Part shown: positions 1-5,640 of the stretch, in pieces
How the letters are laid out: each line of letters begins with the position of its first letter
How positions within the stretch are numbered: the stretch's first letter is position 1
Assembly: GCF_900541605.1 (NCBI RefSeq)
Contig: NZ_UQKJ01000099.1
Location: 1-7,278 of the forward strand
Direction of reading: 5' to 3'
DNA: 7,278 nt
From: an uncultured Dialister sp.
GTDB lineage: Bacteria; Bacillota; Negativicutes; Veillonellales; Dialisteraceae
The notes under the pieces: generated by a model
Database searches by the model: none
The model's input: the letters and a program-made list of their open reading frames with translations, nothing else
Told to the model about the DNA's origin: nothing
Program-made: the position numbers and the translations under genes

Positions 1-53
1 TGCATGAAAATACATGTATAATCGGACTCTGCGAATTAATCAGCGCTTCCTTA
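1..53. repeat. Left arm of a 53-bp perfect inverted repeat; probable insertion-sequence end
   Basis: Bases 1-53 are exactly the reverse complement of 7224-7276. The match stops abruptly on the interior side: inward of the shared TTA/TAA triplet the flanks are unrelated. On the minus strand the shared part reads TAA then GGAAGCGCTGATTAATTC and continues out of the window. A sharp boundary inside an otherwise open reading frame, and the same sequence at both edges, suggest the end of a multicopy element lying outside the window, with TAA a possible target-site remnant. The transposase is not visible and no family can be assigned. The repeat itself is certain; its identity as an insertion sequence is inference. 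Confidence 0.75.
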
Positions 54-94
54 AAAATCTCATCAGTAAAATCGTTGGAAATATACTGTTTCAT
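1..94 (-). CDS. Partial N-terminal reading frame running off the left edge
   Basis: On the minus strand an ATG at 94-92 opens a frame of 31 codons that stays open to the edge. It begins MKQYISNDFTDEIFKEAL and ends in HVFSC. Upstream of the ATG is a purine-rich AAGG-TAAGGG stretch at a plausible ribosome-binding distance. I do not recognise the protein. The last 17 codons (from Lys15) lie inside the inverted repeat that recurs at the right edge, while the first 14 codons are unique to this side. It may therefore be the start of a host gene interrupted by an element after codon 14, or the start of a repeated gene whose right-hand copy has lost its 5' end. Confidence 0.35.
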   Translation of the reverse strand, partial: MKQYISNDFTDEIFKEALINSQSPIIHVFSC

Positions 95-147
95 AGAAAT
101 TTTCCCTTACCTTTCACCCACCGGGGAGAACATTTTCGCTTACATGC

Positions 148-176
148 TTTATAAGCAGTCCTCCAGATAATATTAA
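148..176 (-). promoter_or_regulatory. Possible weak promoter for the left-edge minus-strand frame
   Basis: Read on the minus strand, TTAATA (176-171) and TATAAA (153-148) are 17 bp apart and lie about 55 bp upstream of the ATG at 94. The match to a vegetative promoter is modest and the region is AT-rich, so chance occurrence is quite possible. Confidence 0.25.
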
Positions 177-226
177 TTCCGGGACATGCAATTGTATGCC
201 CCAACCGGGCTTGTGCTGCCATTTCA

Positions 227-255
227 TTGCCACTTCCGGAAAGATGTGCTATGAT
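227..255 (+). promoter_or_regulatory. Vegetative promoter of the MATE/YczE operon
   Basis: TTGCCA at 227-232 and TATGAT at 250-255 are separated by exactly 17 bp. The -10 box is preceded by TGC (247-249), an extended -10 motif. Transcription would start near 262, leaving a leader of about 38 nt before the ATG at 300, too short for a riboswitch. GGAG at 289-292 is the ribosome binding site. I see no clear operator. Confidence 0.65.
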
Positions 256-299
256 TGTCCGTGTATTGATACCATGCTATTGATTAATGGAGCAGGATT

Positions 300-1658
300 A
301 TGAACGAAGCCGGAAAAAATAACAATCTGGAAATCTTTGACCATGCCCCTATCCCCAGGGCCATCCTCACCAATACCGTTCCTGCCATGGCGGCTATGCT
401 CATGGTCCTTTTATATAACCTGGCGGATACATTCTTCGTAGGCCAGACCCACAATGCCCTCATGGTAGCCGCCGTTTCCCTGGCAACTCCTGTATTTCTC
501 ATGTTCATGGCTTTGGGAACTATTTTCGGCATCGGCGGGACCAGCGTCATTTCCAGGTCTTTGGGCGAAAAGAAACTGTTCTATGCTCGAAAAGTTTCTT
601 CCTTCTGCATGTGGGGAGCTGTAGTGACCGGGCTTGTCTTTGCAATCCTTATCTTCCTGTTTGCAGATCCGATACTCCGTCTGATTGGTGCCAGTGAGGA
701 CACCTGGGACTATACGAAGCAGTATCTTTTGATTGTTACAGCGGCCGGTCCTTTTGTACTGCTGTCAAACTGCTATGCCAATATTATCCGGGCCGAAGGA
801 AGAGCAGGCACGGCCATGGCGGGACAGCTCGTCGGCAATATCCTGAACATTCTCCTGGATCCTGTCCTGATTCTTAGCCTTGGATGGGGCGCAGCCGGTG
901 CCGCCCTGGCGACATCCATAAGCAACGTAGCCGGTGCAGTATTTTATATCCAATACCTCTATTCCGGAAAGTCCATGCTTACGCCGTCACTCCTGTATTT
1001 CACCTGGAAGGAAAATATCCTCCAAAATGTCCTCTCCATCGGAATTCCTGCTTCTTTGGGGGATATGCTGATGAGCGTATCCAATATTGCCTCCAATGCC
1101 CTGATTTCTACTTACGGAGACATGGCAGTGGCAGGATTTGGTGTATCCATGAAGATAACCATGATTACCGGCATGATCTGTATCGGCTTCGGCCAGGGTG
1201 TGCAGCCTCTTTTCGGATACTGTATTGGTGCCGGAAAAGGGACCCGGTTCCAAAAATCCCTGTTTTATTCTGCCTGCTCTGCCTTTATAATGAGCACGAT
1301 GATGACCATTTTCTGCTACTGTTTCATTGATTATCTGGTCAGTGCCTTTCTTACTGATACCACGGCCTATGAATATGCCCTGCATTTTGCTGAAATCCTG
1401 CTTTCCACCAGTTTCTTCTTCGGCCTTTACTACGTCTTTCTTAATGCCCTCCAGGCTATGGGGGAAGCTGGCAGAGCGCTCATTATCAATCTCAGCCGAC
1501 AGGGAATTATTTATCTTCCCGTCCTTTTTTATCTGGATCACCGTTTCGGCATAAGCGGACTTCTCTGGGCGCAGCCGGTGGCAGATGTGCTGTCCCTGGT
1601 GCTGGTCATCCTGCTTTACCGTTCCGCCTGGAAACAATGGAGAAAAAGGAGAATCTGA
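300..1658 (+). CDS. MATE-family multidrug efflux transporter (MepA-like)
   Basis: A polytopic inner-membrane antiporter that would export small, often cationic, compounds in exchange for Na+ or H+. The 452-residue length and about twelve hydrophobic segments fit the MATE family. Family-like stretches include LYNLADTFFVGQ (38-49), a glycine/serine stretch GIGGTSVISRSLG (77-89), the RAEGRAGTAMAGQ region (164-176) running into NILLDPVL, and the second-half counterparts QGVQPLFGYCIGAG (299-312) and NALQAMGEAGRA (382-393). The two similar halves match the known pseudo-twofold fold. The C-terminus is very basic (WKQWRKRR), as expected for a cytosolic tail. The start at 300 is supported by GGAG seven bases upstream and by a promoter at 227-255. 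It is first in an operon with the gene at 1662. The family call is firm; the substrate cannot be read from sequence. Confidence 0.93.
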   Translation: MNEAGKNNNLEIFDHAPIPRAILTNTVPAMAAMLMVLLYNLADTFFVGQTHNALMVAAVSLATPVFLMFMALGTIFGIGGTSVISRSLGEKKLFYARKVSSFCMWGAVVTGLVFAILIFLFADPILRLIGASEDTWDYTKQYLLIVTAAGPFVLLSNCYANIIRAEGRAGTAMAGQLVGNILNILLDPVLILSLGWGAAGAALATSISNVAGAVFYIQYLYSGKSMLTPSLLYFTWKENILQNVLSIGIPASLGDMLMSVSNIASNALISTYGDMAVAGFGVSMKITMITGMICIGFGQGVQPLFGYCIGAGKGTRFQKSLFYSACSAFIMSTMMTIFCYCFIDYLVSAFLTDTTAYEYALHFAEILLSTSFFFGLYYVFLNALQAMGEAGRALIINLSRQGIIYLPVLFYLDHRFGISGLLWAQPVADVLSLVLVILLYRSAWKQWRKRRI

Positions 1659-1661
1659 AAT

Positions 1662-2288
1662 ATGAAACCATCTGAACGGGATGTTTCCTTCCGTTATCTG
1701 GGGTACATCATCGGAATGAATCTCCTCTGTATCGGCATTAACCTGAACATCCGATCCGATTTGGGAGTGGCCGCTTTCAGCACCCTTCCCTACGCCCTGA
1801 GCCAGGTTTTTACCGGTCTTACGTTCGGAGAAATGAATGTGATCATTTACATTCTACTGGTATCCCTGCAGTTCCTCATAGAGAGGCACCTATCCCTCCC
1901 TCTCCTTGCAGAAATTCCCTTTTCCTTTGTTTTCGGGCTTCTAGTGGACTTCTATGGCCTGATCCTGCCGGCAGTCGATTTCTCCCTGTCGCTTCGAATA
2001 CCGGTCCTTCTGGCAGGCAATACGCTGAGCGGCATCGGGGTCTTCCTCATGGTCCGTGGACAGCTGGTGGTGGCACCGGTGGACGGTATTGTGGCCAGTG
2101 TCTTCAAGGTATACTGCCACCCCTACTCTATCTGCAAGAACTGTTTTGACCTGTCCATGCTGTCTATCACTGTGATTTTCTGCCTCCTCTGGCATACCCC
2201 CTTTTACGGTATCGGTCTGGGCACCATATTTTCTGCCTTCTACGTAGGCCGGGTCATCCGGCTCTGTGAAAAGGTATGTGCATCATGA
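1662..2288 (+). CDS. YczE/YitT-like integral membrane protein
   Basis: A 208-residue hydrophobic protein with about five membrane segments (roughly 12-30, 56-73, 82-104, 113-132, 165-196). It has the signature I associate with the YczE group of the YczE/YyaS/YitT family: an early loop NIRSDLGVAAFSTLPYALS (29-47), and a second loop with a small residue pair and PVDG (139-142). The molecular function of the family is not established; Bacillus yczE lies next to sfp and has been linked to lipopeptide production. The start is three bases after the MATE stop and AAGGAG (1646-1651) lies inside the end of the MATE gene, so the two are very likely co-transcribed. That suggests a transport-related or envelope role, but this is inference. 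It is followed by a terminator at 2326-2362. Confidence 0.75.
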   Translation: MKPSERDVSFRYLGYIIGMNLLCIGINLNIRSDLGVAAFSTLPYALSQVFTGLTFGEMNVIIYILLVSLQFLIERHLSLPLLAEIPFSFVFGLLVDFYGLILPAVDFSLSLRIPVLLAGNTLSGIGVFLMVRGQLVVAPVDGIVASVFKVYCHPYSICKNCFDLSMLSITVIFCLLWHTPFYGIGLGTIFSAFYVGRVIRLCEKVCAS

Positions 2289-2325
2289 TTCGCCCCAAGG
2301 ATTCCCCATTCCTGATACACAGCGC

Positions 2326-2362
2326 AAAAACCTGCCCGGCAATGATGCCGGACAGGTTTTTT
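2326..2362. terminator. Intrinsic terminator between convergent operons, likely bidirectional
   Basis: The inverted repeat pairs AAAAACCTG (2326-2334) with CAGGTTTTT (2353-2361), then, after a C/A mismatch (2335/2352), CCGGCA (2336-2341) with TGCCGG (2346-2351) around the loop ATGA. Six T follow on the plus strand (2357-2362), and the five A at 2326-2330 give a T tail on the minus strand. It sits between the end of the MATE/YczE operon (2288) and the end of sucD (2506), so it can stop transcription from both sides. Confidence 0.9.
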
Positions 2363-2505
2363 GACATGCCTGTGAAATTGGATCCCTCAGACGTCACTAT
2401 ACGAACCGGCGTCTTGCCCCCAAGGGCGATATAAACCCGAATGGTTTCTGGGGAAAAGACCATTCTCCGGTATTTTCAAAACTTTTGGGAACCTGCCGCC
2501 ATTTC
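2363..2505. other. Spacer between the terminator and the sucD stop; one extra hairpin
   Basis: This stretch holds no convincing gene. A 7-bp perfect stem, GAATGGT (2439-2445) with ACCATTC (2459-2465), lies about 40 bp beyond the sucD stop. It lacks a T tract on either strand and so does not look like a terminator; it could stabilise the 3' end of the sucCD mRNA or be chance. Confidence 0.35.
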
Positions 2506-3408
2506 TCAGCAGGTATGGCATTCGTCGTAGAGTCCCTTTTCCTTGAGAAGGTTGATGACCGTATTTCCGATATCCGCCACTGTCTTTGCCACCGGGATGC
2601 CGACGGCGTTCAATGCGGCAATCTTCTCTGCTGCGGTGCCTTTGCCGCCGGAAATGATGGCGCCGGCGTGGCCCATCCGTTTTCCTGGAGGTGCCATGCG
2701 GCCGGCAATGAAGGCTGCCACCGGTTTCTTCATGTGTTCATGGATCCAGGCTGCTGCCCGCTCTTCTGCGTTGCCCCCGATTTCACCGATCAGGAGAACC
2801 GCTTCCGTTTCCGGATCTTCTTCGAAAAGTTTCAGTGCATCGATGAAATCCGTACCCTTAATGGGGTCCCCGCCAATGCCGATGGCCGTGGTCTGGCCGA
2901 TGCCGGCCTGGGTGAGCTGGTAAGTAGCTTCATAGGTGAGGGTACCGGACTTGGAGATAACCCCTACGTGGCCTTTCTTATAAATCTGGGAAGGAATGAT
3001 ACCGATATTGCATTCTCCCACGGAAATGATGCCGGGGCAGTTCGGCCCGATGAGACGGGTCTTTTTCCCTTCCATGTACCGGTGCACCTTGACCATATCT
3101 TCCACCGGGATATGTTCCGTAATACATACCACCAGGTCCAGCTTTGCTTCTACCGCTTCCAGGATAGCATCCGCCGCAAAGGGAGCGGGAACGAAGATAA
3201 CGGACGCCGTAGCGCCAGTCACCTGGACTGCATCGCGGACTGTATTGAATACAGGCACCCCGTTGCACACCTGTCCTGCTTTACCGGGGGCCGTGCCGCC
3301 TACGATATTCGTGCCGTAGGCCTGCATCTGTTCTGTATGGAAACGGGCTGCCTTGCCGGTGATGCCCTGTACAATGACCTTCGTATCTTTATGAATTAAA
3401 ATACTCAT
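2506..3408 (-). CDS. sucD: Succinyl-CoA synthetase (ADP-forming) alpha subunit
   Basis: The alpha subunit carries the CoA site and the phosphorylated histidine of the enzyme that interconverts succinyl-CoA plus ADP and phosphate with succinate, CoA and ATP in the cytosol. The protein has 300 residues, close to the usual length of about 290. The N-terminal CoA-binding Rossmann domain shows VQGITGKAARFHTEQ (13-27) and GGTAPGKAG (37-45). GPNCPGII (121-128) follows, and the ligase domain carries GHAGAIISGGKG, whose His247 aligns with E. coli phosphohistidine 246. I start it at 3408 because GAGGAGGGG lies just upstream and MSILIHKDTKVIVQG matches the family start; a longer in-frame opening to 3474 would overlap sucC and adds non-homologous residues. 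The C-terminus ends in DECHTC, slightly longer than usual. It follows sucC by 10 bp and is surely co-translated with it. Confidence 0.97.
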   Translation of the reverse strand: MSILIHKDTKVIVQGITGKAARFHTEQMQAYGTNIVGGTAPGKAGQVCNGVPVFNTVRDAVQVTGATASVIFVPAPFAADAILEAVEAKLDLVVCITEHIPVEDMVKVHRYMEGKKTRLIGPNCPGIISVGECNIGIIPSQIYKKGHVGVISKSGTLTYEATYQLTQAGIGQTTAIGIGGDPIKGTDFIDALKLFEEDPETEAVLLIGEIGGNAEERAAAWIHEHMKKPVAAFIAGRMAPPGKRMGHAGAIISGGKGTAAEKIAALNAVGIPVAKTVADIGNTVINLLKEKGLYDECHTC

Positions 3409-3411
3409 TTG

Positions 3412-3420
3412 CCCCTCCTC
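3412..3420 (-). promoter_or_regulatory. sucD ribosome binding site overlapping the sucC stop codon
   Basis: On the minus strand GAGGAGGGG occupies 3420-3412, shares two bases with the TGA stop of sucC (3421-3419), and stands three bases before the sucD ATG (3408-3406); the core GAGG lies eight bases from it. This fixes the sucD start and implies translational coupling, which suits subunits needed in equal amounts. Confidence 0.8.
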
Positions 3421-4615
3421 ATTTTCCTTCCCGCTGTTCTTTCGCCAGGCGGATGGCAGTCTTGGCGCCTTCATCCATATCTGCCGCAGGGAACAGATTC
3501 TTTATATTCGCTTTATGGAGAATTTCCCGTCCCATTTCCACATTTCGTCCTTCCAGACGGACGATGACAGGAATGGGGAATTCTTCTTTTCCGCCGGAAA
3601 GTTCCGCTGCCGCTTCCACAATACCCGTGGCAATGACGTCGCATTTATTGATGCCACCGAAAATATTGATCAGTATACTGTGGGCCTGGCTGCCTTCCAG
3701 CATGATTTTAAAGGCCGCCACGATTTTTTCCGGTGTGGAATCGCCGCCAACGTCCAGGAAGTTGGCCGGATCTCCGCCATTTTCCTTAATAATATCTACG
3801 GTCGCCATGGCAAGGCCGGCACCGTTGACCATGCAGGCTACGTCGCCGCCCAGGTTCACGTAGTTCAGGCCTTCCGCCGCCGCTTCCCGTTCTTTCGGGT
3901 CCTCTTCCGTAATATCACGGAGCGCCATGATATCCGGATGACGGGTCAGTGTGCTGTCATCGAAATTCAGCTTCGCATCCAGCGCCAGCACTTCATTTTC
4001 TTCGGTCACCACCAACGGGTTGCATTCAGCCAGGGAGCAGTCCTTGTCCACAAAAAGCTTGTAGAGGTACTTCATGAAGGTGGCCGCTTTCCGTACCACC
4101 GCCGGTTCCATATGGAGGGCATAGGCCATGCGGTTTGCCTGGAAATCGGCGAGACCGATAGCGGGGTCAATGTATTCCTTCAGGATGGCTTCCGGTTTTT
4201 CCGCTGCCACATCTTCGATGGACATGCCGCCGCATTCAGAGGCCATCATCACCACTCCCCGGGATTCCCGGTCCGCCAGGAAGGAAATATAGTATTCCTT
4301 CTTGATATGGGCACCGGCTTCGATGAGAAGGCGGTTTACTTTCTTACCCTGGGGCCCGGTCTGCCGGGTGACGAGGATGCTCCCCAGGAGGTCCTTTGCG
4401 TATTTCCGCACTTCCTCCAGGGAGTGGGCCAGCTTCACGCCTCCCGCTTCCCCGCGGCCGCCGGCATGGATCTGGGCTTTTACAACAACCACCGGTGTAT
4501 CAAGGCGCTTTGCATTGGCCACTGCCTCTTCCACCGTAAATGCCGGATATCCTTCCGGCACATGGATGCCATATTCCTTCATAATGGCTTTACTCTGGTA
4601 TTCATGAATATTCAT
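3419..4615 (-). CDS. sucC: Succinyl-CoA synthetase (ADP-forming) beta subunit
   Basis: The ATP-grasp subunit binds the nucleotide and Mg2+ and transfers phosphate to the histidine of SucD. At 398 residues it is slightly longer than the common 388. The start MNIHEYQSKAIMKEYGI is typical of the family. Nucleotide-site residues are Lys46 in VVVKAQIHAGGRG and the GGRG loop (52-55). Asn199 in AECNP and Asp213 in LALDAK match the E. coli Mg2+ ligands at the same numbers. The C-terminal flavodoxin-like ligase domain has MVNGAGLAMATVDI (262-275), ANFLDVGG (284-291), NIFGGINKCD (317-326) and VIVRLEGRN (350-358). AAAGGAG lies seven bases before the ATG. No other citric-acid-cycle gene is within the window, so the enzyme's direction in this organism cannot be judged. 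In fermenters it may recover ATP from succinyl-CoA or supply succinyl-CoA for biosynthesis. Confidence 0.97.
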   Translation of the reverse strand: MNIHEYQSKAIMKEYGIHVPEGYPAFTVEEAVANAKRLDTPVVVVKAQIHAGGRGEAGGVKLAHSLEEVRKYAKDLLGSILVTRQTGPQGKKVNRLLIEAGAHIKKEYYISFLADRESRGVVMMASECGGMSIEDVAAEKPEAILKEYIDPAIGLADFQANRMAYALHMEPAVVRKAATFMKYLYKLFVDKDCSLAECNPLVVTEENEVLALDAKLNFDDSTLTRHPDIMALRDITEEDPKEREAAAEGLNYVNLGGDVACMVNGAGLAMATVDIIKENGGDPANFLDVGGDSTPEKIVAAFKIMLEGSQAHSILINIFGGINKCDVIATGIVEAAAELSGGKEEFPIPVIVRLEGRNVEMGREILHKANIKNLFPAADMDEGAKTAIRLAKEQREGK

Positions 4616-4838
4616 GAAAATTCTCCTTTCGGAAATGGAAGAGCCGAATTTTACTCCGGTTCTTTCTTCATGACAGCGTATAGAATTACAATTCCTATCA
4701 TACCACTTTATGTATCCGCAAAAAAGATGATTGCTCCTTAATATAGTATACTTTGCAAAACTAGCATAGCCTTAATAGTGTTCATTGCAAAAAAGGTATA
4801 GGCTGAGAACAACCGGCCCAGAAGGGGCAGGGATAATT
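4616..4838. other. AT-rich intergenic region upstream of sucC
   Basis: This 223-bp region is clearly richer in A and T than the flanking genes. It holds the proposed sucCD promoter and further -10-like hexamers on the minus strand (for example TATACT near 4750-4745). No small gene with a convincing ribosome binding site was seen, nor a strong terminator for the gene ending at 4839. Some readthrough from that gene into sucCD is therefore possible. Confidence 0.4.
4697..4725 (-). promoter_or_regulatory. Likely promoter of sucCD
   Basis: Read on the minus strand, TATGAT (4702-4697) is preceded by TGG, an extended -10 element. TTTTTT (4725-4720) lies 17 bp upstream as a poor -35 box. Transcription would begin near 4690, giving a leader of about 75 nt before the sucC ATG. 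The extended -10 makes up for the weak -35. I see no terminator-like attenuator in the leader. Confidence 0.5.
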
Positions 4839-5477
4839 TCAGGAAAGAGGCCCAGCCTCCAGGGTCAGATAGCGGCCGGTCATATCATCCAGGATGAAAT
4901 CATTGGCAAAGAGGAGGGTGCCCCGGAAAGAGGAGATGTCATGGATTTCCTGTCCTTCATTCACCCCTTCATACCGGCCATTCCGATACTGCAGGCGCAC
5001 CCAGGCCGGTTGGCTTCCGCCGCCATACCGTTTCACCAGGAGATCCTTCCATTTTCCCTTTTCTCCATCCACTGCGATGAGGGGACTGTGGATAATGGTC
5101 AATGTCTGGGATACCCGCCACCGGTCTTTTCCATGGGGCACAAGAATGGCCAGGGTGCTGCCGCCGGTGCCCGATGTCCAGGGACCCCGGAGAAGGACAA
5201 GGGCCTCCATTTTCCCATCGCCCGCCAGATCCACCCTGTGGTAACTGTATTTCGTATCTTTCCATTGGTCCCGGGGAATATCCATATCCCGAATCACCGC
5301 CCGGCGGATAGCCTCCGATGGTTCCTCTTCCACCAGCAGCTTCCGGAAACCGCTGCCTGTCTCCAGGGATTCCAGGGATACATAGCTCTGCCCCAGCAGG
5401 TCCGATGCTTCCGCAGCGCCGGTGACTCCCAGGCAGAGGACCGCCGCCAGGAGAACTTTTACAGGATAATGGTCCAT
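4839..5477 (-). CDS. Exported protein of unknown function with a DxxGDGxxEAL repeat-like region
   Basis: A 212-residue protein with an N-terminal signal peptide: a hydrophobic stretch VKVLLAAVLCLGVTG, then AEA|SD, suggesting signal peptidase I cleavage after residue 24. Cys15 is not in a proper lipobox, so I do not call it a lipoprotein. The mature part has VDLAGDGKMEALVLLRGPWTSGTGG, then a hydrophobic TLAIL strand, WKDLLVKRYGGGSQPAWVRLQY, and RYEG. This pattern resembles a family of uncharacterised periplasmic proteins and lipoproteins in Gram-negative bacteria with DLNGDG...EALV and W(R/K)DLLV...GGG motifs, somewhat like FG-GAP/VCBS calcium-binding blades. Function is unknown. The start at 5477 is supported by GGAGG six bases upstream. 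It points the same way as sucCD, 223 bp upstream of sucC, and is divergent from the PIN-PhoH gene. The family link is from memory of the motif and was not searched. Confidence 0.7.
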   Translation of the reverse strand: MDHYPVKVLLAAVLCLGVTGAAEASDLLGQSYVSLESLETGSGFRKLLVEEEPSEAIRRAVIRDMDIPRDQWKDTKYSYHRVDLAGDGKMEALVLLRGPWTSGTGGSTLAILVPHGKDRWRVSQTLTIIHSPLIAVDGEKGKWKDLLVKRYGGGSQPAWVRLQYRNGRYEGVNEGQEIHDISSFRGTLLFANDFILDDMTGRYLTLEAGPLS

Positions 5478-5501
5478 AAAATGCCTCCATAGATTTCAGC
5501 C

Positions 5502-5535
5502 GGCGAAGAGATGTATATATTTCCTCTCTTCCGCC
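5502..5535. repeat. Hairpin-forming inverted repeat in the divergent promoter region
   Basis: GGCGAAGAGA (5502-5511) pairs with TCTCTTC (5525-5531) and, after one bulged C (5532), with GCC (5533-5535), making 10 base pairs around a 13-nt AT-rich loop. No T tract follows on either strand, so it is not an intrinsic terminator. It lies about 25 bp upstream of the ATG of the exported protein gene. It could be a leader hairpin of that mRNA or an operator in the shared region; a TATATA that could serve as a -10 box lies in the loop. Confidence 0.4.
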
Positions 5536-5568
5536 AAACAGAGAATTGATTTTATTTTTACAACTTCA

Positions 5569-5577
5569 TGGTATCAT
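5569..5577 (+). promoter_or_regulatory. Possible extended -10 promoter of the PIN-PhoH gene
   Basis: TGG followed by TATCAT at 5572-5577 forms an extended -10 element 63 bp before the ATG. No good -35 box lies at the usual spacing; TTGATT (5546-5551) would need a 20-bp spacer. The motif resembles the elements before the MATE gene and sucC. Confidence 0.35.
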
Positions 5578-5640
5578 AAAAACAGGATCAATACTTTCCT
5601 TTGTAAAAAGAATAAAACCTGGTAAGGAAGGAGCATCCCC

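Noticed and set aside
2254..2463. Minus-strand 69-codon frame beyond sucD (MVFSPETIRVYIALGG...)
   Set aside because: The stretch IRVYIALGGKTPVR faintly recalls the start of IS66-type accessory proteins, but the similarity is too weak to claim. The frame runs through the terminator at 2326-2362 into the 3' end of the convergent gene, and its GGAG is only two bases from the ATG.
2485..3399. Long plus-strand open frame (304 residues) opposite sucD
   Set aside because: Antisense to sucD, with a composition typical of a shadow frame and no family motif.
3515..4741. Long plus-strand open frame (408 residues) opposite sucC
   Set aside because: It lies entirely antisense to a gene with clear catalytic residues, is rich in His, Arg and Phe as shadow frames are, and has no credible start signal. 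Strong G/C bias at third positions explains the lack of stops.
4616..4838. Riboswitch or small RNA upstream of sucC
   Set aside because: No strong nested hairpins or terminator-like structure were seen in the leader of about 75 nt; the region is plain AT-rich promoter DNA.
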